Below, piece after piece: positions 1 to 8,837 of a stretch of DNA of 64,000 nucleotides; position 1 is the stretch's first letter, and each line of letters starts with the position of its first letter. The position numbers were made by a program, and so were the translations under genes. A model generated the notes under the pieces. That model was given only the letters and a program-made list of their open reading frames with translations, was not told the DNA's origin and searched no databases. Source of the DNA: Tenacibaculum aiptasiae (lineage in GTDB: Bacteria > Bacteroidota > Bacteroidia > Flavobacteriales > Flavobacteriaceae); contig NZ_WAAU01000008.1 in NCBI RefSeq assembly GCF_008806755.1, positions 570,964-634,963 on the forward strand. Direction: 5' to 3'.

Positions 1-84
1 ATTTGATTGATTAGTTAGTTTTAAGAAAAGGAGTGTCTGTATGTGATAACTTCTTTTCTTTTTTTTGTTTCACTCTAATTTTAA

Positions 85-1131
85 CTAACTTCTGTAAATT
101 AAACCTAGTGTTTTCTTTCGTTGAATTTTTTTAGTTTCTGTTTCTATAAACTTATCTAAAAAGTAAACCTCTTTAGGTACTTCATATTTAGATAAATCTT
201 GTAAACTATTAAGAAGTATATTTTTCTTTTTTCCTTCAACAATTAATATTAGTTTTTCTCCTAAAACAGTATCAGGAACTCCAATTACAAAAAAACGTTC
301 TGAAATTATTTTTGATAGCTTCTCCTCTATTTTCTCTGGATGCAATTTTATGCCTCCTGAATTAATTACATTATCAAAACGCCCCAACCAGTCAAACTCT
401 TTGTCTGAAATCAATGAAACTACATCATTTGTTATAAGTTTTTCTACTGTTACTTTTGGGGCTTCTATCACCAAACAATTACGTGAATCTTTTGAAAAAT
501 TTACATTTGGAAGTGCCTCATATGTATTATAATCAGATAACGCGACGTGATTAAGTTTTTTGATGGCTACATGAGTAATTGTTTCAGTCATACCATAAGT
601 AGCATATATTTTTGTTTCTTTCTCTTGAATCTCTTCTATTAAATCATTCGATACTACTCCTCCTCCAACAATTAATTTATCTATTTTATATAATTCGTTT
701 AATGAATTTCTTAATTGCATTGGAACCATTGCTGAAAAATCATATTTCTTTTTTAAACCTTCTAAAGGGTTTGAAACTGGAGCTACTATATCTATTTCCC
801 ATCCAAGTGTTAAAGCTCTAACCAACATCATTTTTCCCGCTATATAATCGGTTGATAAGCATAATAAAGCTGTGGTTCCTTCTCTTAAAGTAAAAAAAGT
901 GCCCGTAGCTACTGCAGAGTTTTTCATAAACTCTTTTTTTAGCTTTATAGGCTTTGGAGTTCCGGTTGATCCAGATGTATTAACTACTACAAAATCGTTT
1001 GTACTAAACCAATCGTTAAAAAAACTAAATATTGAATCGGAAATCTCTTTTGAAAAATCTAATAATTCATCCTTATCTGAAAAGGATTTACTATTTAATT
1101 TAAAACTCTTATGGAAACTAGTATTCTTCAA
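85..1131 (-). CDS. menE: o-succinylbenzoate--CoA ligase (AMP-binding enzyme)
   Basis: Adenylate-forming ligase that would activate o-succinylbenzoate to its CoA ester in menaquinone synthesis. The phosphate-binding loop TSGSTGTPKP lies near residue 53, YGMTET near residue 178, and the C-terminal lid has the GRFD and GGIKLHPEKIE motifs. At 348 residues it is shorter than typical 450-residue acyl-CoA ligases because the N-terminal region is reduced; I believe this is usual for Bacteroidota MenE, and no frameshift is visible. It overlaps the CPBP gene by 14 nt and shares a strand with menC and menA, which supports MenE over a generic acyl-CoA ligase. Confidence 0.88.
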   Translation of the reverse strand: MKNTSFHKSFKLNSKSFSDKDELLDFSKEISDSIFSFFNDWFSTNDFVVVNTSGSTGTPKPIKLKKEFMKNSAVATGTFFTLREGTTALLCLSTDYIAGKMMLVRALTLGWEIDIVAPVSNPLEGLKKKYDFSAMVPMQLRNSLNELYKIDKLIVGGGVVSNDLIEEIQEKETKIYATYGMTETITHVAIKKLNHVALSDYNTYEALPNVNFSKDSRNCLVIEAPKVTVEKLITNDVVSLISDKEFDWLGRFDNVINSGGIKLHPEKIEEKLSKIISERFFVIGVPDTVLGEKLILIVEGKKKNILLNSLQDLSKYEVPKEVYFLDKFIETETKKIQRKKTLGLIYRS

Positions 1132-2272
1132 TAGTTAATGGCTTTTCAATTGTTCCAAATAATTTTTCTTTCCAATTCTTCCAACCATATTTTTTTGAAA
1201 ATAACAATAACATTAACGGATATAAAACAAAAACAGGTAAAAACATTTCTATTCCTACTGATGGTTCTGAAGTATCTATAAATAAAGCATCTGTTTGAAA
1301 AACAGTCCAATCTGTTGTTACCAAGAAAGCTGCTACTATATTATTTATTGCATGTAACCCTAATGCTAGCTCTGTTCCTTCGTCCATTAAAGTTGTAATT
1401 CCAAAGAAGAATCCTGTACCTATATAAAATACCATTGAAATGTATCCTAGCTTTTCAACTTCAGGATTCGCTCCATGTAGTAATCCAAATGCAACTGATG
1501 TAATTATTAATGGTATTGAATAACGCCCAAATAATCTACATAAACTTTGATTAAGTTTAGAATTGTAAAAATTATTAATCTTTTTATGAGATAAAATTAA
1601 TGTTAAAGTTAAAGTCAATATCATAAAAACAATTAAGTTAATTATTAAATCAACAACATAAACATTATTTATACAAATAAAGAGGATAATTGAAAATATG
1701 AAATATAAAAATATTAAAGGGAATTTTTTACTTAATGATGCTAAACCCAAACCCTGCATAAAATATCCTCTAAATAACAATTCCTCGAAACTTGTTTGCA
1801 ATGGTAAAAACAAAAAAGAAACTAAAACTAATGTAAAAAACGGGATTGGTTTAAAATTCCATGTATAGTTATCCGGTTCTAATACAATTCCAGCTCCTAT
1901 GACTACTATAGCAACAATTCCCCAAGTAAAAAAACCAAACCAAAATCGTTTCCAATCTATTTTTTCTCTACTTGTTACAAGGGTTTTTATTGCTCTTTTA
2001 TGGATGTATTTAATTGAAAATAATAATGCAGCCAATCCAATTGCAAACATTAAAATCATCATAAATAAAAACAAGCTTTTATTTATTCCTAAAGTCATGA
2101 AATTATCGTTAGCAGCCATTAAAAACTCATCCATATTTCCAGCATGCAAAACAGCAGTAATTGCTAGTGGTATTACGCCTAGAAACTGCCAACAAATCAA
2201 TACTAAAAACAGTACTCCTAAATAATAAAACCAATCGTTTTTTCCTTTATATGCTTGTTGTATAAAATTCAT
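1118..2272 (-). CDS. CPBP family intramembrane metalloprotease
   Basis: Polytopic membrane protein of 384 residues with a CAAX-protease/bacteriocin-processing (CPBP) domain. The diagnostic EELLFRGY motif is near residue 164, with later conserved histidines in the GLLHG and LHAINN segments. About eight hydrophobic segments are visible. In this family the glutamate pair and histidines form a metalloprotease site in the membrane; the substrate is unknown. It shares one base with menC (TAATG) and overlaps menE by 14 nt, so it is translated within the menaquinone operon. A role in quinone synthesis is not implied by the family itself. Confidence 0.88.
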   Translation of the reverse strand: MNFIQQAYKGKNDWFYYLGVLFLVLICWQFLGVIPLAITAVLHAGNMDEFLMAANDNFMTLGINKSLFLFMMILMFAIGLAALLFSIKYIHKRAIKTLVTSREKIDWKRFWFGFFTWGIVAIVVIGAGIVLEPDNYTWNFKPIPFFTLVLVSFLFLPLQTSFEELLFRGYFMQGLGLASLSKKFPLIFLYFIFSIILFICINNVYVVDLIINLIVFMILTLTLTLILSHKKINNFYNSKLNQSLCRLFGRYSIPLIITSVAFGLLHGANPEVEKLGYISMVFYIGTGFFFGITTLMDEGTELALGLHAINNIVAAFLVTTDWTVFQTDALFIDTSEPSVGIEMFLPVFVLYPLMLLLFSKKYGWKNWKEKLFGTIEKPLTIEEY

Positions 2273-3312
2273 TATCCTAAATTAAATTGCCAATCTTTTT
2301 TATTGTTATATCCTAAACTACCTTTAGAAACTTCTAATGGACTTTCTATATTATTTGTAAATAAACTCCCAGTTCCTAATCCTTGAGGTAATACGTTATT
2401 TAATGTATATGTCCATTGAGCTATGGCATTTAAACCAATATTACTTTCCAAAGCTGAAGTTATCCAATTTCCCGCTTTATATTTATTTGCTATAGAAATC
2501 CATTCTTCACTTCCTTTAAAACCTCCAACTAAACTTGGCTTTAAAATAATATACTGAGGCTTGATAGTTTCAATACATTTTTCTTTGTCCTCTTTTGAAA
2601 AAACTCCAATTAACTCTTCATCCAACGCTATGTCTAAAGGTGTTTTTTCGCACAGTTTTGCCATCTCTTGCCATTGTCCTTGCTTTATAGGTTGCTCTAT
2701 AGAATGCATTTCTAATTCAGACAATCGTTCTAACTTTCCTAAAGCATTCTCTGGTGTAAAAGCACCATTAGCATCTACACGTAATTCTATTTCTTTTGGT
2801 GAAAACTCTTTTCTTATTGATTTTAATAATTCAATTTCAGTATCAAAATCTATAGCACCAATTTTCATTTTAATTGTTGTAAAGCCTTGTTGCAATTTAT
2901 CTTTTATTTGCTGCTGCATAAAAGCTTTATCCCCCATCCAAATTAATCCATTAATAGAAATATTGTCTATTCCTTGACTAAATTTTGATGGATACAATTC
3001 AAATGGATTGTCTCCTTTTAAAGATAAAAACGCTTGCTCTAGTCCAAATTGAATTGATGGAAATTTTATCGTTTCAACTAATAAATTTTCTAATCCTAAA
3101 TGAATATTTTGACAAACCCATTGAAGTTTTTCTTCATAATCATCTCTATCATCTGCGCTCAAGCCTCTAAACAAACCACACTCGCCATAGCCTTTTTTAC
3201 CTTTTTCAGATAACGTTAAAAACCATGTTTCTTTGGTTCTTAAAACTCCTCTAGAGGTTCCACTAGCTTGTTTAAAATTAAGAATATACTTCTTGTAAGT
3301 TGCTGTTATCAA
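2272..3312 (-). CDS. menC: o-succinylbenzoate synthase (enolase superfamily)
   Basis: Enolase-superfamily enzyme of 346 residues that would dehydrate SHCHC to o-succinylbenzoate in menaquinone synthesis. The catalytic lysine is in the KMKIG segment, metal ligands sit in RVDANGAF, EQPI and LDEEL, and a second lysine is in ILKPSLVGG. The start is TTG at 3312; no ATG is available upstream in frame and the N-terminus ITATYKKYILNFK fits the usual MenC beginning. The stop overlaps the CPBP start by one base. A dipeptide epimerase or muconate cycloisomerase is possible by fold alone, but menE and menA next door favour MenC. Confidence 0.87.
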   Translation of the reverse strand: MITATYKKYILNFKQASGTSRGVLRTKETWFLTLSEKGKKGYGECGLFRGLSADDRDDYEEKLQWVCQNIHLGLENLLVETIKFPSIQFGLEQAFLSLKGDNPFELYPSKFSQGIDNISINGLIWMGDKAFMQQQIKDKLQQGFTTIKMKIGAIDFDTEIELLKSIRKEFSPKEIELRVDANGAFTPENALGKLERLSELEMHSIEQPIKQGQWQEMAKLCEKTPLDIALDEELIGVFSKEDKEKCIETIKPQYIILKPSLVGGFKGSEEWISIANKYKAGNWITSALESNIGLNAIAQWTYTLNNVLPQGLGTGSLFTNNIESPLEVSKGSLGYNNKKDWQFNLG

Positions 3313-3321
3313 TGTTAGTAT

Positions 3322-3837
3322 TTATTGAGCTTCAGATGCTTTTTTAAATGCGTCTAAATATGTTTGACTTATCCTTTTTAACTCTCCTTTGAAATAAGGA
3401 AATAAACATCTCATTATGTAGGAATCACTGGTACAAATTGACTCTTGTACTATTTTTGTGTTATTACCATTTGATGTGAATACATAATCGTCTGTTTTTA
3501 ACATATTTTCAGCATCAAAATGAAAGCTAATTCGTTTATTCACCTCATAAGCTAGTACTTTTTCTGTCATAGTTATCAACCTTCCTTGATTATCTACTTC
3601 TATTTTATAAGTACTTCCAACCTTTCCTGGTTTTTCTTCTAAAACTTGAATTGACTTTACTTCTGGCATCCATTGTTTCATCAATTCAACATTCTCAAAA
3701 TCAGCAAAAACTTCATTTATTGGTTTATTTATTTCTACTTCCGTAGTATATTTTACTTCAGAAATAACTAACCCTGTTAAGAAAAATATAACTATTAGTG
3801 CCGATACTATTCCTAAAACTATTTTTACACCTTTCAT
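3322..3837 (-). CDS. SRPBCC family protein (polyketide cyclase-like)
   Basis: Protein of 171 residues with one N-terminal hydrophobic segment (about residues 5-25) followed by a START/Bet v1-like SRPBCC domain. The hallmark TTEVEINKPINEVFADFEN and the phrase MKQWMPEVKSIQVLEEK match the polyketide-cyclase branch. The domain would face the periplasm if the segment is an anchor, and binds hydrophobic ligands in characterised relatives. Five bases separate it from the UPF0173 gene and nine from menC, so it is co-transcribed. The ligand is unknown; a link to quinone chemistry rests on position alone. Confidence 0.75.
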   Translation of the reverse strand: MKGVKIVLGIVSALIVIFFLTGLVISEVKYTTEVEINKPINEVFADFENVELMKQWMPEVKSIQVLEEKPGKVGSTYKIEVDNQGRLITMTEKVLAYEVNKRISFHFDAENMLKTDDYVFTSNGNNTKIVQESICTSDSYIMRCLFPYFKGELKRISQTYLDAFKKASEAQ

Positions 3838-3841
3838 TGAA

Positions 3842-4519
3842 CTATATGCTTATTGTTTTTCCTATTTCGATAATAGTTAACTCTTTATTTGCTTTTGCAA
3901 ATGCTTCTTTTGCTTCTTCTACATTAATTTCTATTGGTGGAAATGTATTAAAGTGACAACCTATAACTTTATCACATTCTACAAAGTTACTAGCTATAAT
4001 TGCATCATCTACTCCCATAGTAAAGTTATCTCCTATTGGTAAAATTGAGGCTGATAACTTTGTTGTCATCGGTATTAACTTCATATCCATAGTAACTGCA
4101 GTATCTCCTGCTATGTATAATGATTTATCTCCTGCTGAAATTACAAAACCTCCTGGTTGTCCTCCATAAGTTCCATCAGGAAATGAAGATGTATGTACAG
4201 CATTTACATATTTTGCTGAAAAAGCTTCTGTTTTAAAAGTTCCTCCATGATTTACTGGATGTCCTTTTAAATTTTTAGCTCCATAATGCATAACAATCTC
4301 GTAATTAGAAACTATTGTTGCTCCTGTTTTCTCTGCAATTAGTTCTACATCTAATATATGATCTTGATGTGCATGAGTTAACAAGATATAATCTGCTTTT
4401 ATATCTTCTACTTTAATTTCTGATGCTAAAGGGTTTCCTGTTATAAATGGGTCTACTAATACATGTGTTCCGTTTATCTCGATACCAAAACATGCATGTC
4501 CGTAAAATGTAATATTCAT
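3842..4519 (-). CDS. Metal-dependent hydrolase, UPF0173/UlaG-like metallo-beta-lactamase fold
   Basis: A 225-residue metallo-beta-lactamase-fold hydrolase. It starts MNITFYGHACF and has the zinc motif THAHQDH near residue 49, a later aspartate in YIAGDTA and a histidine in GCHFNT, the arrangement of the UPF0173/UlaG group. The enzyme is cytoplasmic (no signal peptide). It sits between menA and the SRPBCC gene on the same strand; the same gene often accompanies menA in flavobacteria (recalled, not checked). The substrate is not known. Confidence 0.85.
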   Translation of the reverse strand: MNITFYGHACFGIEINGTHVLVDPFITGNPLASEIKVEDIKADYILLTHAHQDHILDVELIAEKTGATIVSNYEIVMHYGAKNLKGHPVNHGGTFKTEAFSAKYVNAVHTSSFPDGTYGGQPGGFVISAGDKSLYIAGDTAVTMDMKLIPMTTKLSASILPIGDNFTMGVDDAIIASNFVECDKVIGCHFNTFPPIEINVEEAKEAFAKANKELTIIEIGKTISI

Positions 4520-4550
4520 AATAATATTCTGAAGTTAGTTTATAGGCAAG

Positions 4551-5468
4551 TTACAAAACTTGTCCTAGTCCAAAAAGTATTGAAAATAAAAAAGTACTTA
4601 ATGCTACTTTTTTTAATTCTCCATCAAGTAATGCTTCCTCTTTATTTTTAGATACAAAAACTATGTGCTTTAAAATGGGGATGTAAGCAATTATAAATAA
4701 AAATTGGCAAGGTGATTCATACTTAATAAACACATATGATAATGCGCATAAAAATGATGCTCCTATTAACAAATAGTGATAGTTTTTTGCAGCTTTAGCT
4801 CCCATTTTTACCACTAATGTATTCTTTCCTGATTTAGCATCATTTACTCTATCTCGCATATTATTTAAGTTCAATACTGCTGTACTTAATAATCCTATTG
4901 TAATTGCTGGTAAAAAGATTGTAAAGTTTAATTCTTTAGTATATAAAAAGTAAGTTCCTACCACTGCTAATAAACCAAAAAATACAAACACGAATACATC
5001 ACCAAATCCACTGTAACCATAAGCTGATTTTCCTACGGTATATTTAATCGCTGCTATAATTGAGGCAATACCTAATCCGAAGAAAATTACTGAATATAAA
5101 AAGTTATCCTTTCCAAATGCTACATAAATTAACAGCAAAGCAATTACTAAGGTAACAGCTCCAGTAATAATCATTGCTATTTTCATTTGCTTTGGTGTAA
5201 TAGCCCCAGAAGAAACCATACGTGCTTCTCCTTCTCTATTATCATCAGTACCTTTAACTCCATCACCATAATCATTAGCAAAATTTGATAGTACTTGAAA
5301 ACCTATGGTTGTTAGAATTGCTAACCAAAAAATTGGTGTATCTATTAGACTTATTGTACTATCGCTATACATTACATTATCAAATCCTAATTTACTACCT
5401 ACAATAATACCTGATACTGATAAGGGTAAAGTTCTTAAACGTGCTGCTTTTATATAGTTTTTAATCAT
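4551..5468 (-). CDS. menA: 1,4-dihydroxy-2-naphthoate polyprenyltransferase
   Basis: UbiA-superfamily membrane prenyltransferase of 305 residues that attaches the isoprenoid tail to dihydroxynaphthoate, the committing membrane step of menaquinone synthesis. The first aspartate motif is NDYGDGVKGTDD (near residue 66) and the second is RDRVNDAKSGK. About eight or nine hydrophobic segments cover the protein. It lies on the same strand as the menC-menE block, with about 30 nt to the UPF0173 gene. A hairpin just upstream of the start separates it from the Fe-S protein genes. Confidence 0.92.
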   Translation of the reverse strand: MIKNYIKAARLRTLPLSVSGIIVGSKLGFDNVMYSDSTISLIDTPIFWLAILTTIGFQVLSNFANDYGDGVKGTDDNREGEARMVSSGAITPKQMKIAMIITGAVTLVIALLLIYVAFGKDNFLYSVIFFGLGIASIIAAIKYTVGKSAYGYSGFGDVFVFVFFGLLAVVGTYFLYTKELNFTIFLPAITIGLLSTAVLNLNNMRDRVNDAKSGKNTLVVKMGAKAAKNYHYLLIGASFLCALSYVFIKYESPCQFLFIIAYIPILKHIVFVSKNKEEALLDGELKKVALSTFLFSILFGLGQVL

Positions 5469-5482
5469 TCTTTAAAAATAAG

Positions 5483-5502
5483 ATTCCCGCTTACGCGGGA
5501 AT
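5483..5502 (-). terminator. Intrinsic terminator hairpin after the CCG-domain gene
   Basis: Perfect 8-bp inverted repeat ATTCCCGC / GCGGGAAT with loop TTAC. On the minus strand it is followed by a TTATTTTT tract, so it would end transcription of the Fe-S genes before menA. It shares the CCCGC/GCGGG core with hairpins at 14675-14697 and 37288-37310. Confidence 0.75.
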
Positions 5503-5526
5503 AAACATTATATTATATCTTGCTTT

Positions 5527-6306
5527 TTATAAATTATTAGCCTCAGCTATTAATTCTGCAATATCTTTAACAACAATCTGATCTTCTTTTAATTTGAATT
5601 TCACACCATCTGTCATCATTGTATTACAATAAGGACATCCTGTTGCTATAATTTGTGGATTTGTTTCTAAAGCATCTTCAGTTCGAAGTACATTAATATC
5701 CATATCCCCTTTTTCTGGTTCCTTGAACATTTGCGCTCCTCCAGCTCCACAACATAAAGCTGTAGATTTATGACGCTTCATTTCAGTCATTTTAACTCCT
5801 AATCGACGAATTAAATCTCTTGGAGTTTCATAAACATCGTTTGCACGTCCTAAATAACAAGGATCGTGGTATGTTAATCGTTTTCCTTTTAAATTGTCTC
5901 CTTCAATAGATAAGCGTCCATCTTTAATTAACTTACTTATATATTGTGTATGGTGGTAAACTTCATATTTACCTCCTAACCCTGGATATTCATTTTTTAA
6001 CGTATTGAATGAATGAGGGTCACAAGTAACTATTGTTTTTACCTCATAAGCATTTAACACTTCTATATTAGTTACAGCCTGCATTTGAAATAAAAATTCA
6101 TTCCCTGCTCTTTTTGCTGCATCTCCAGTTGAACTTTCTTCAGTTCCTAACACAGCAAAATCAACTCCTGCTATGTTTAATATTTTAACAAACGCTTTTG
6201 TTATTTTCTTTGCTCTATCGTCATAACTTCCTGCTGCTCCTACCCAAAACAACACTTCTGGTTGTTTTCCTTGAGCCATCATATCTGCCATTGTTGGTAC
6301 GTTCAT
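5527..6306 (-). CDS. (Fe-S)-binding protein with CCG domains (HdrB/GlpC/LutA-like)
   Basis: A 259-residue cysteine-rich (CCG) domain protein. One cysteine set includes VTCDPHSF; the second is complete: HDPCYLG, ALCCGAGG, then TGCPYC. Family members carry unusual Fe-S clusters and pass electrons in heterodisulfide-reductase, glycerol-3-phosphate and lactate dehydrogenase complexes. It lies 91 nt downstream of the membrane 4Fe-4S protein on the same strand, so the two probably form one membrane-bound electron-transfer module linked to menaquinone. The electron donor cannot be told from sequence. Confidence 0.85.
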   Translation of the reverse strand: MNVPTMADMMAQGKQPEVLFWVGAAGSYDDRAKKITKAFVKILNIAGVDFAVLGTEESSTGDAAKRAGNEFLFQMQAVTNIEVLNAYEVKTIVTCDPHSFNTLKNEYPGLGGKYEVYHHTQYISKLIKDGRLSIEGDNLKGKRLTYHDPCYLGRANDVYETPRDLIRRLGVKMTEMKRHKSTALCCGAGGAQMFKEPEKGDMDINVLRTEDALETNPQIIATGCPYCNTMMTDGVKFKLKEDQIVVKDIAELIAEANNL

Positions 6307-6397
6307 ATCTCTAAGTTTTGAGTTTTAAGTCTTTATTCTAGAGTTTAGATTTTTTAAAACAACTCTTAATTAAAAACTTTTAATTAAAAATTATTTT

Positions 6398-7714
6398 CTA
6401 TTCGTCTTTCCAATTTAATCTATCCATTTGACTATACTGCCATGGAGCTCCGTTATTTTCAATATTGGTCATCATCATATTCAACTCTTGTGGAGCTGCA
6501 GATTCTTCCATTACCAAATAACGACGCATTTCCATAATAATAGATAAAGGGTCTATACCAATAGGACATTCCTGTACACAAGCGTTACAACTAGTACACG
6601 CCCATAATTCTTCTGGTGATATATAATCGTTTAATAATTGTTTTCCATCGTCTTTAAACTCACCTCCGTTAGCATCAATATTTTTACCTACTTCTTCTAA
6701 ACGGTCACGTGTTTTCATCATAATAGCACGTGGCGATAATTCTTTACCTGTAAGATTTGCTGGACAAGAAGAAGTACAACGTCCACATTCTGTACAAGTA
6801 TATGCATTCATAAGCTGCACCCAGTTTAAATCGGTTACATCAGATGCACCAAACTTTGCTGGCACTTCATCTTCTGCTCCTTCTTCTGGCATTGCATATG
6901 GATCTGCATCCGGATCCATCATCATTTTTACCTCATTAGTAACAGCTTCCAAATTATCTAGCTGGCCTTTTGGCTCTAGCTTTGCATAAAAAGTATTAGG
7001 GAAAGCTAATAAAATGTGTAAATGCTTAGAATAATATAAATAGTTTAAGAAAATTAAAATTCCTACAATATGCAACCACCAAGCTGTCTTTTCAATTGTA
7101 TGTAATGCTTCTGGTGAATTTCCATCAAACCAAGGAGCTATAAATTGTGAAATAACATTTCCTGCTCCTGCTTCTTGAAAAGGAACATCGGTAGCATTCA
7201 TAACTAAGAATAAAGACATTAATACCATTTCAAAGTATAAAATAATATTTCCATCATTCTTAGGCCATCCTGTCATTTCTTTGTTCCAGAAACGCTTAAC
7301 ACGCTGAATATTTCTTCGTAACCAAAAAATAACTACTGCAACAAATACTAATGCAGCTAACACTTCAAAGTTCCCTATTAAAAATCCATAAATAGCGTTT
7401 CCTAGTATTGGTTGGAATACTCGATGTGTTCCAAACAATCCATCGATTACGATTTCCAACATTTCGATATTAATCAAAATAAAACCTACATATACTACTA
7501 TATGTAATATTCCTGAAAGTGGACGACGAACCATTTTGTATTGACCTAGGGCTATTTTAGCCATATTTTTCCAGCGTTCTGGTTTTCTATCGTTTCTGTC
7601 AATATCTTTTCCTAGCTTAATATTTCGGATAAGCTTTCTAACATTCATTACAAAATATCCTATACCTGCAATTAGAATAATTGCAAAAATGATGTTTGGT
7701 AGGTATTTCTCCAT
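6398..7714 (-). CDS. Membrane (Fe-S)-binding protein with two 4Fe-4S motifs
   Basis: A 438-residue protein. The N-terminal half has about five or six hydrophobic segments resembling a haem b/NarI-type membrane anchor. The C-terminal part has two ferredoxin motifs, CTECGRCTSSCP and CTSCNACVQECP, each of the CxxCxxCxxxCP type. With the downstream CCG protein this is the HdrE-HdrC/HdrD-like layout split over two genes: quinone-facing membrane domain, ferredoxin relay, then CCG domain. The likely role is electron transfer to or from menaquinone; the substrate oxidoreductase is not in this window. Confidence 0.83.
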   Translation of the reverse strand: MEKYLPNIIFAIILIAGIGYFVMNVRKLIRNIKLGKDIDRNDRKPERWKNMAKIALGQYKMVRRPLSGILHIVVYVGFILINIEMLEIVIDGLFGTHRVFQPILGNAIYGFLIGNFEVLAALVFVAVVIFWLRRNIQRVKRFWNKEMTGWPKNDGNIILYFEMVLMSLFLVMNATDVPFQEAGAGNVISQFIAPWFDGNSPEALHTIEKTAWWLHIVGILIFLNYLYYSKHLHILLAFPNTFYAKLEPKGQLDNLEAVTNEVKMMMDPDADPYAMPEEGAEDEVPAKFGASDVTDLNWVQLMNAYTCTECGRCTSSCPANLTGKELSPRAIMMKTRDRLEEVGKNIDANGGEFKDDGKQLLNDYISPEELWACTSCNACVQECPIGIDPLSIIMEMRRYLVMEESAAPQELNMMMTNIENNGAPWQYSQMDRLNWKDE

Positions 7715-7802
7715 TGTGTTTAAATAAATTATTAATTTTTGTTAATCGTTGTCTTCTTTCTTTATAGGATTTTTATGAATTAATGTTATAGTTGTTTATT
7801 GT

Positions 7803-8774
7803 TTAGTTGTTGCTTGTGTTGTTTTTATTGTTCTCTTCATTGTAAGGTTTAGGTTTCTTTCCAAACAATGAGAAGTGTACAAATCTCTTTGGGTTTAATT
7901 TCATTTCTCTTAATAACTCCGCCATTTCCTTAGATGCATTTGTTAGGTTAGTATACATCTTATCATCTGTCATCAATTTACCTAGAGTTCCTTTTCCTTC
8001 TTTCATATTAGCCAACAATCCATTTACATTAGTTAATGTTGTTTCCAATTTTTTAACAGTTGCTCCAAAATCAGCTTTTGCTAAATCATCAGATACTTTA
8101 GAAAAGTTCTTTGTAATTTTTTTAGCATTAATCATAGTTGAATCCAAATTCACCTTATTATCTGCTAATAAACTATTTACTGAAGAAAGTGTTTTTCTTA
8201 CATCAGAAATAGTTCCTTCTAATCCAAGTATACTTCTGTTTAAACTTTTACGTGATTTTTGATTTAATACTTGGTTGAAACCAATTAATAATGAATCTGC
8301 TCCAACTAATACGTTTTCTAACTTTGCTTGAATTGGATTTAATTTCTCTCCTACAGAAGAAAAAATATCTGACTCTACTTCTCCTTTTAAATAATCTCCT
8401 GAAACAGCAGTTTCTCCATCATATTTTGGTACAATAGCTAAATTTTGCCCTCCCATTAAGCTTGCAGAGTAAATTTTTGCTACACTATTTTTAGAAAACT
8501 TAAAATCGTTTTCTAATGATATTTTCACTATTAAGTTTCCTCTCTTATCAGAATTTGAATTAAAAGAAATATCATCAACCTTACCTACTTTTAATCCATT
8601 AATAGTTACTAAACTAGCAGTATTAAGTCCATTGATGTTTTTATATTCTACAAAAAAGTGCCTACTATTTGCACTGAATAAATCTTGCCCCTTTAAAAAA
8701 TTATATCCCCATATAAATAAAGCTATAATTATTACCGTTACAATTCCTGTTTTTAATTCCTTTGACATAAACAT
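7803..8774 (-). CDS. MlaD/MCE family lipid-transport protein
   Basis: A 323-residue protein with one N-terminal transmembrane segment (about residues 10-27) and an MCE domain beginning near residue 39 (YKNINGLNTASLVTINGLKVGKVDDI). The rest is a long, probably coiled-coil tail ending in a low-complexity basic/Asn-rich stretch. MCE proteins form periplasmic hexamers that carry phospholipids between inner and outer membranes with an MlaE/MlaF ABC transporter, neither of which is in this window. It lies between an amidase and Fe-S genes on the same strand, consistent with envelope maintenance. Confidence 0.85.
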   Translation of the reverse strand: MFMSKELKTGIVTVIIIALFIWGYNFLKGQDLFSANSRHFFVEYKNINGLNTASLVTINGLKVGKVDDISFNSNSDKRGNLIVKISLENDFKFSKNSVAKIYSASLMGGQNLAIVPKYDGETAVSGDYLKGEVESDIFSSVGEKLNPIQAKLENVLVGADSLLIGFNQVLNQKSRKSLNRSILGLEGTISDVRKTLSSVNSLLADNKVNLDSTMINAKKITKNFSKVSDDLAKADFGATVKKLETTLTNVNGLLANMKEGKGTLGKLMTDDKMYTNLTNASKEMAELLREMKLNPKRFVHFSLFGKKPKPYNEENNKNNTSNN

Positions 8775-8837
8775 AGTAAAATTATACCAGCGAAAATACT
8801 AAATATTTTGAGAGTAATAAGATAGATTACCTCTAAA

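Noticed and set aside
1..84. AAGAAAAG / CTTTTCTT inverted pair at the window start as a menE terminator
   Set aside because: The arms are pure A/G against C/T with a 22-nt gap; weak stem, no confident call.
85..1131. Truncated or broken acyl-CoA ligase
   Set aside because: Although only 348 residues, the adenylation motifs and C-terminal lid are intact and it lies in a men cluster, so it is read as a complete short MenE.
6307..6397. Repeated AACTCTTAATTAAAA-like DNA between the two Fe-S genes
   Set aside because: Low-complexity AT-rich spacer with imperfect repeats; no promoter or hairpin of note.
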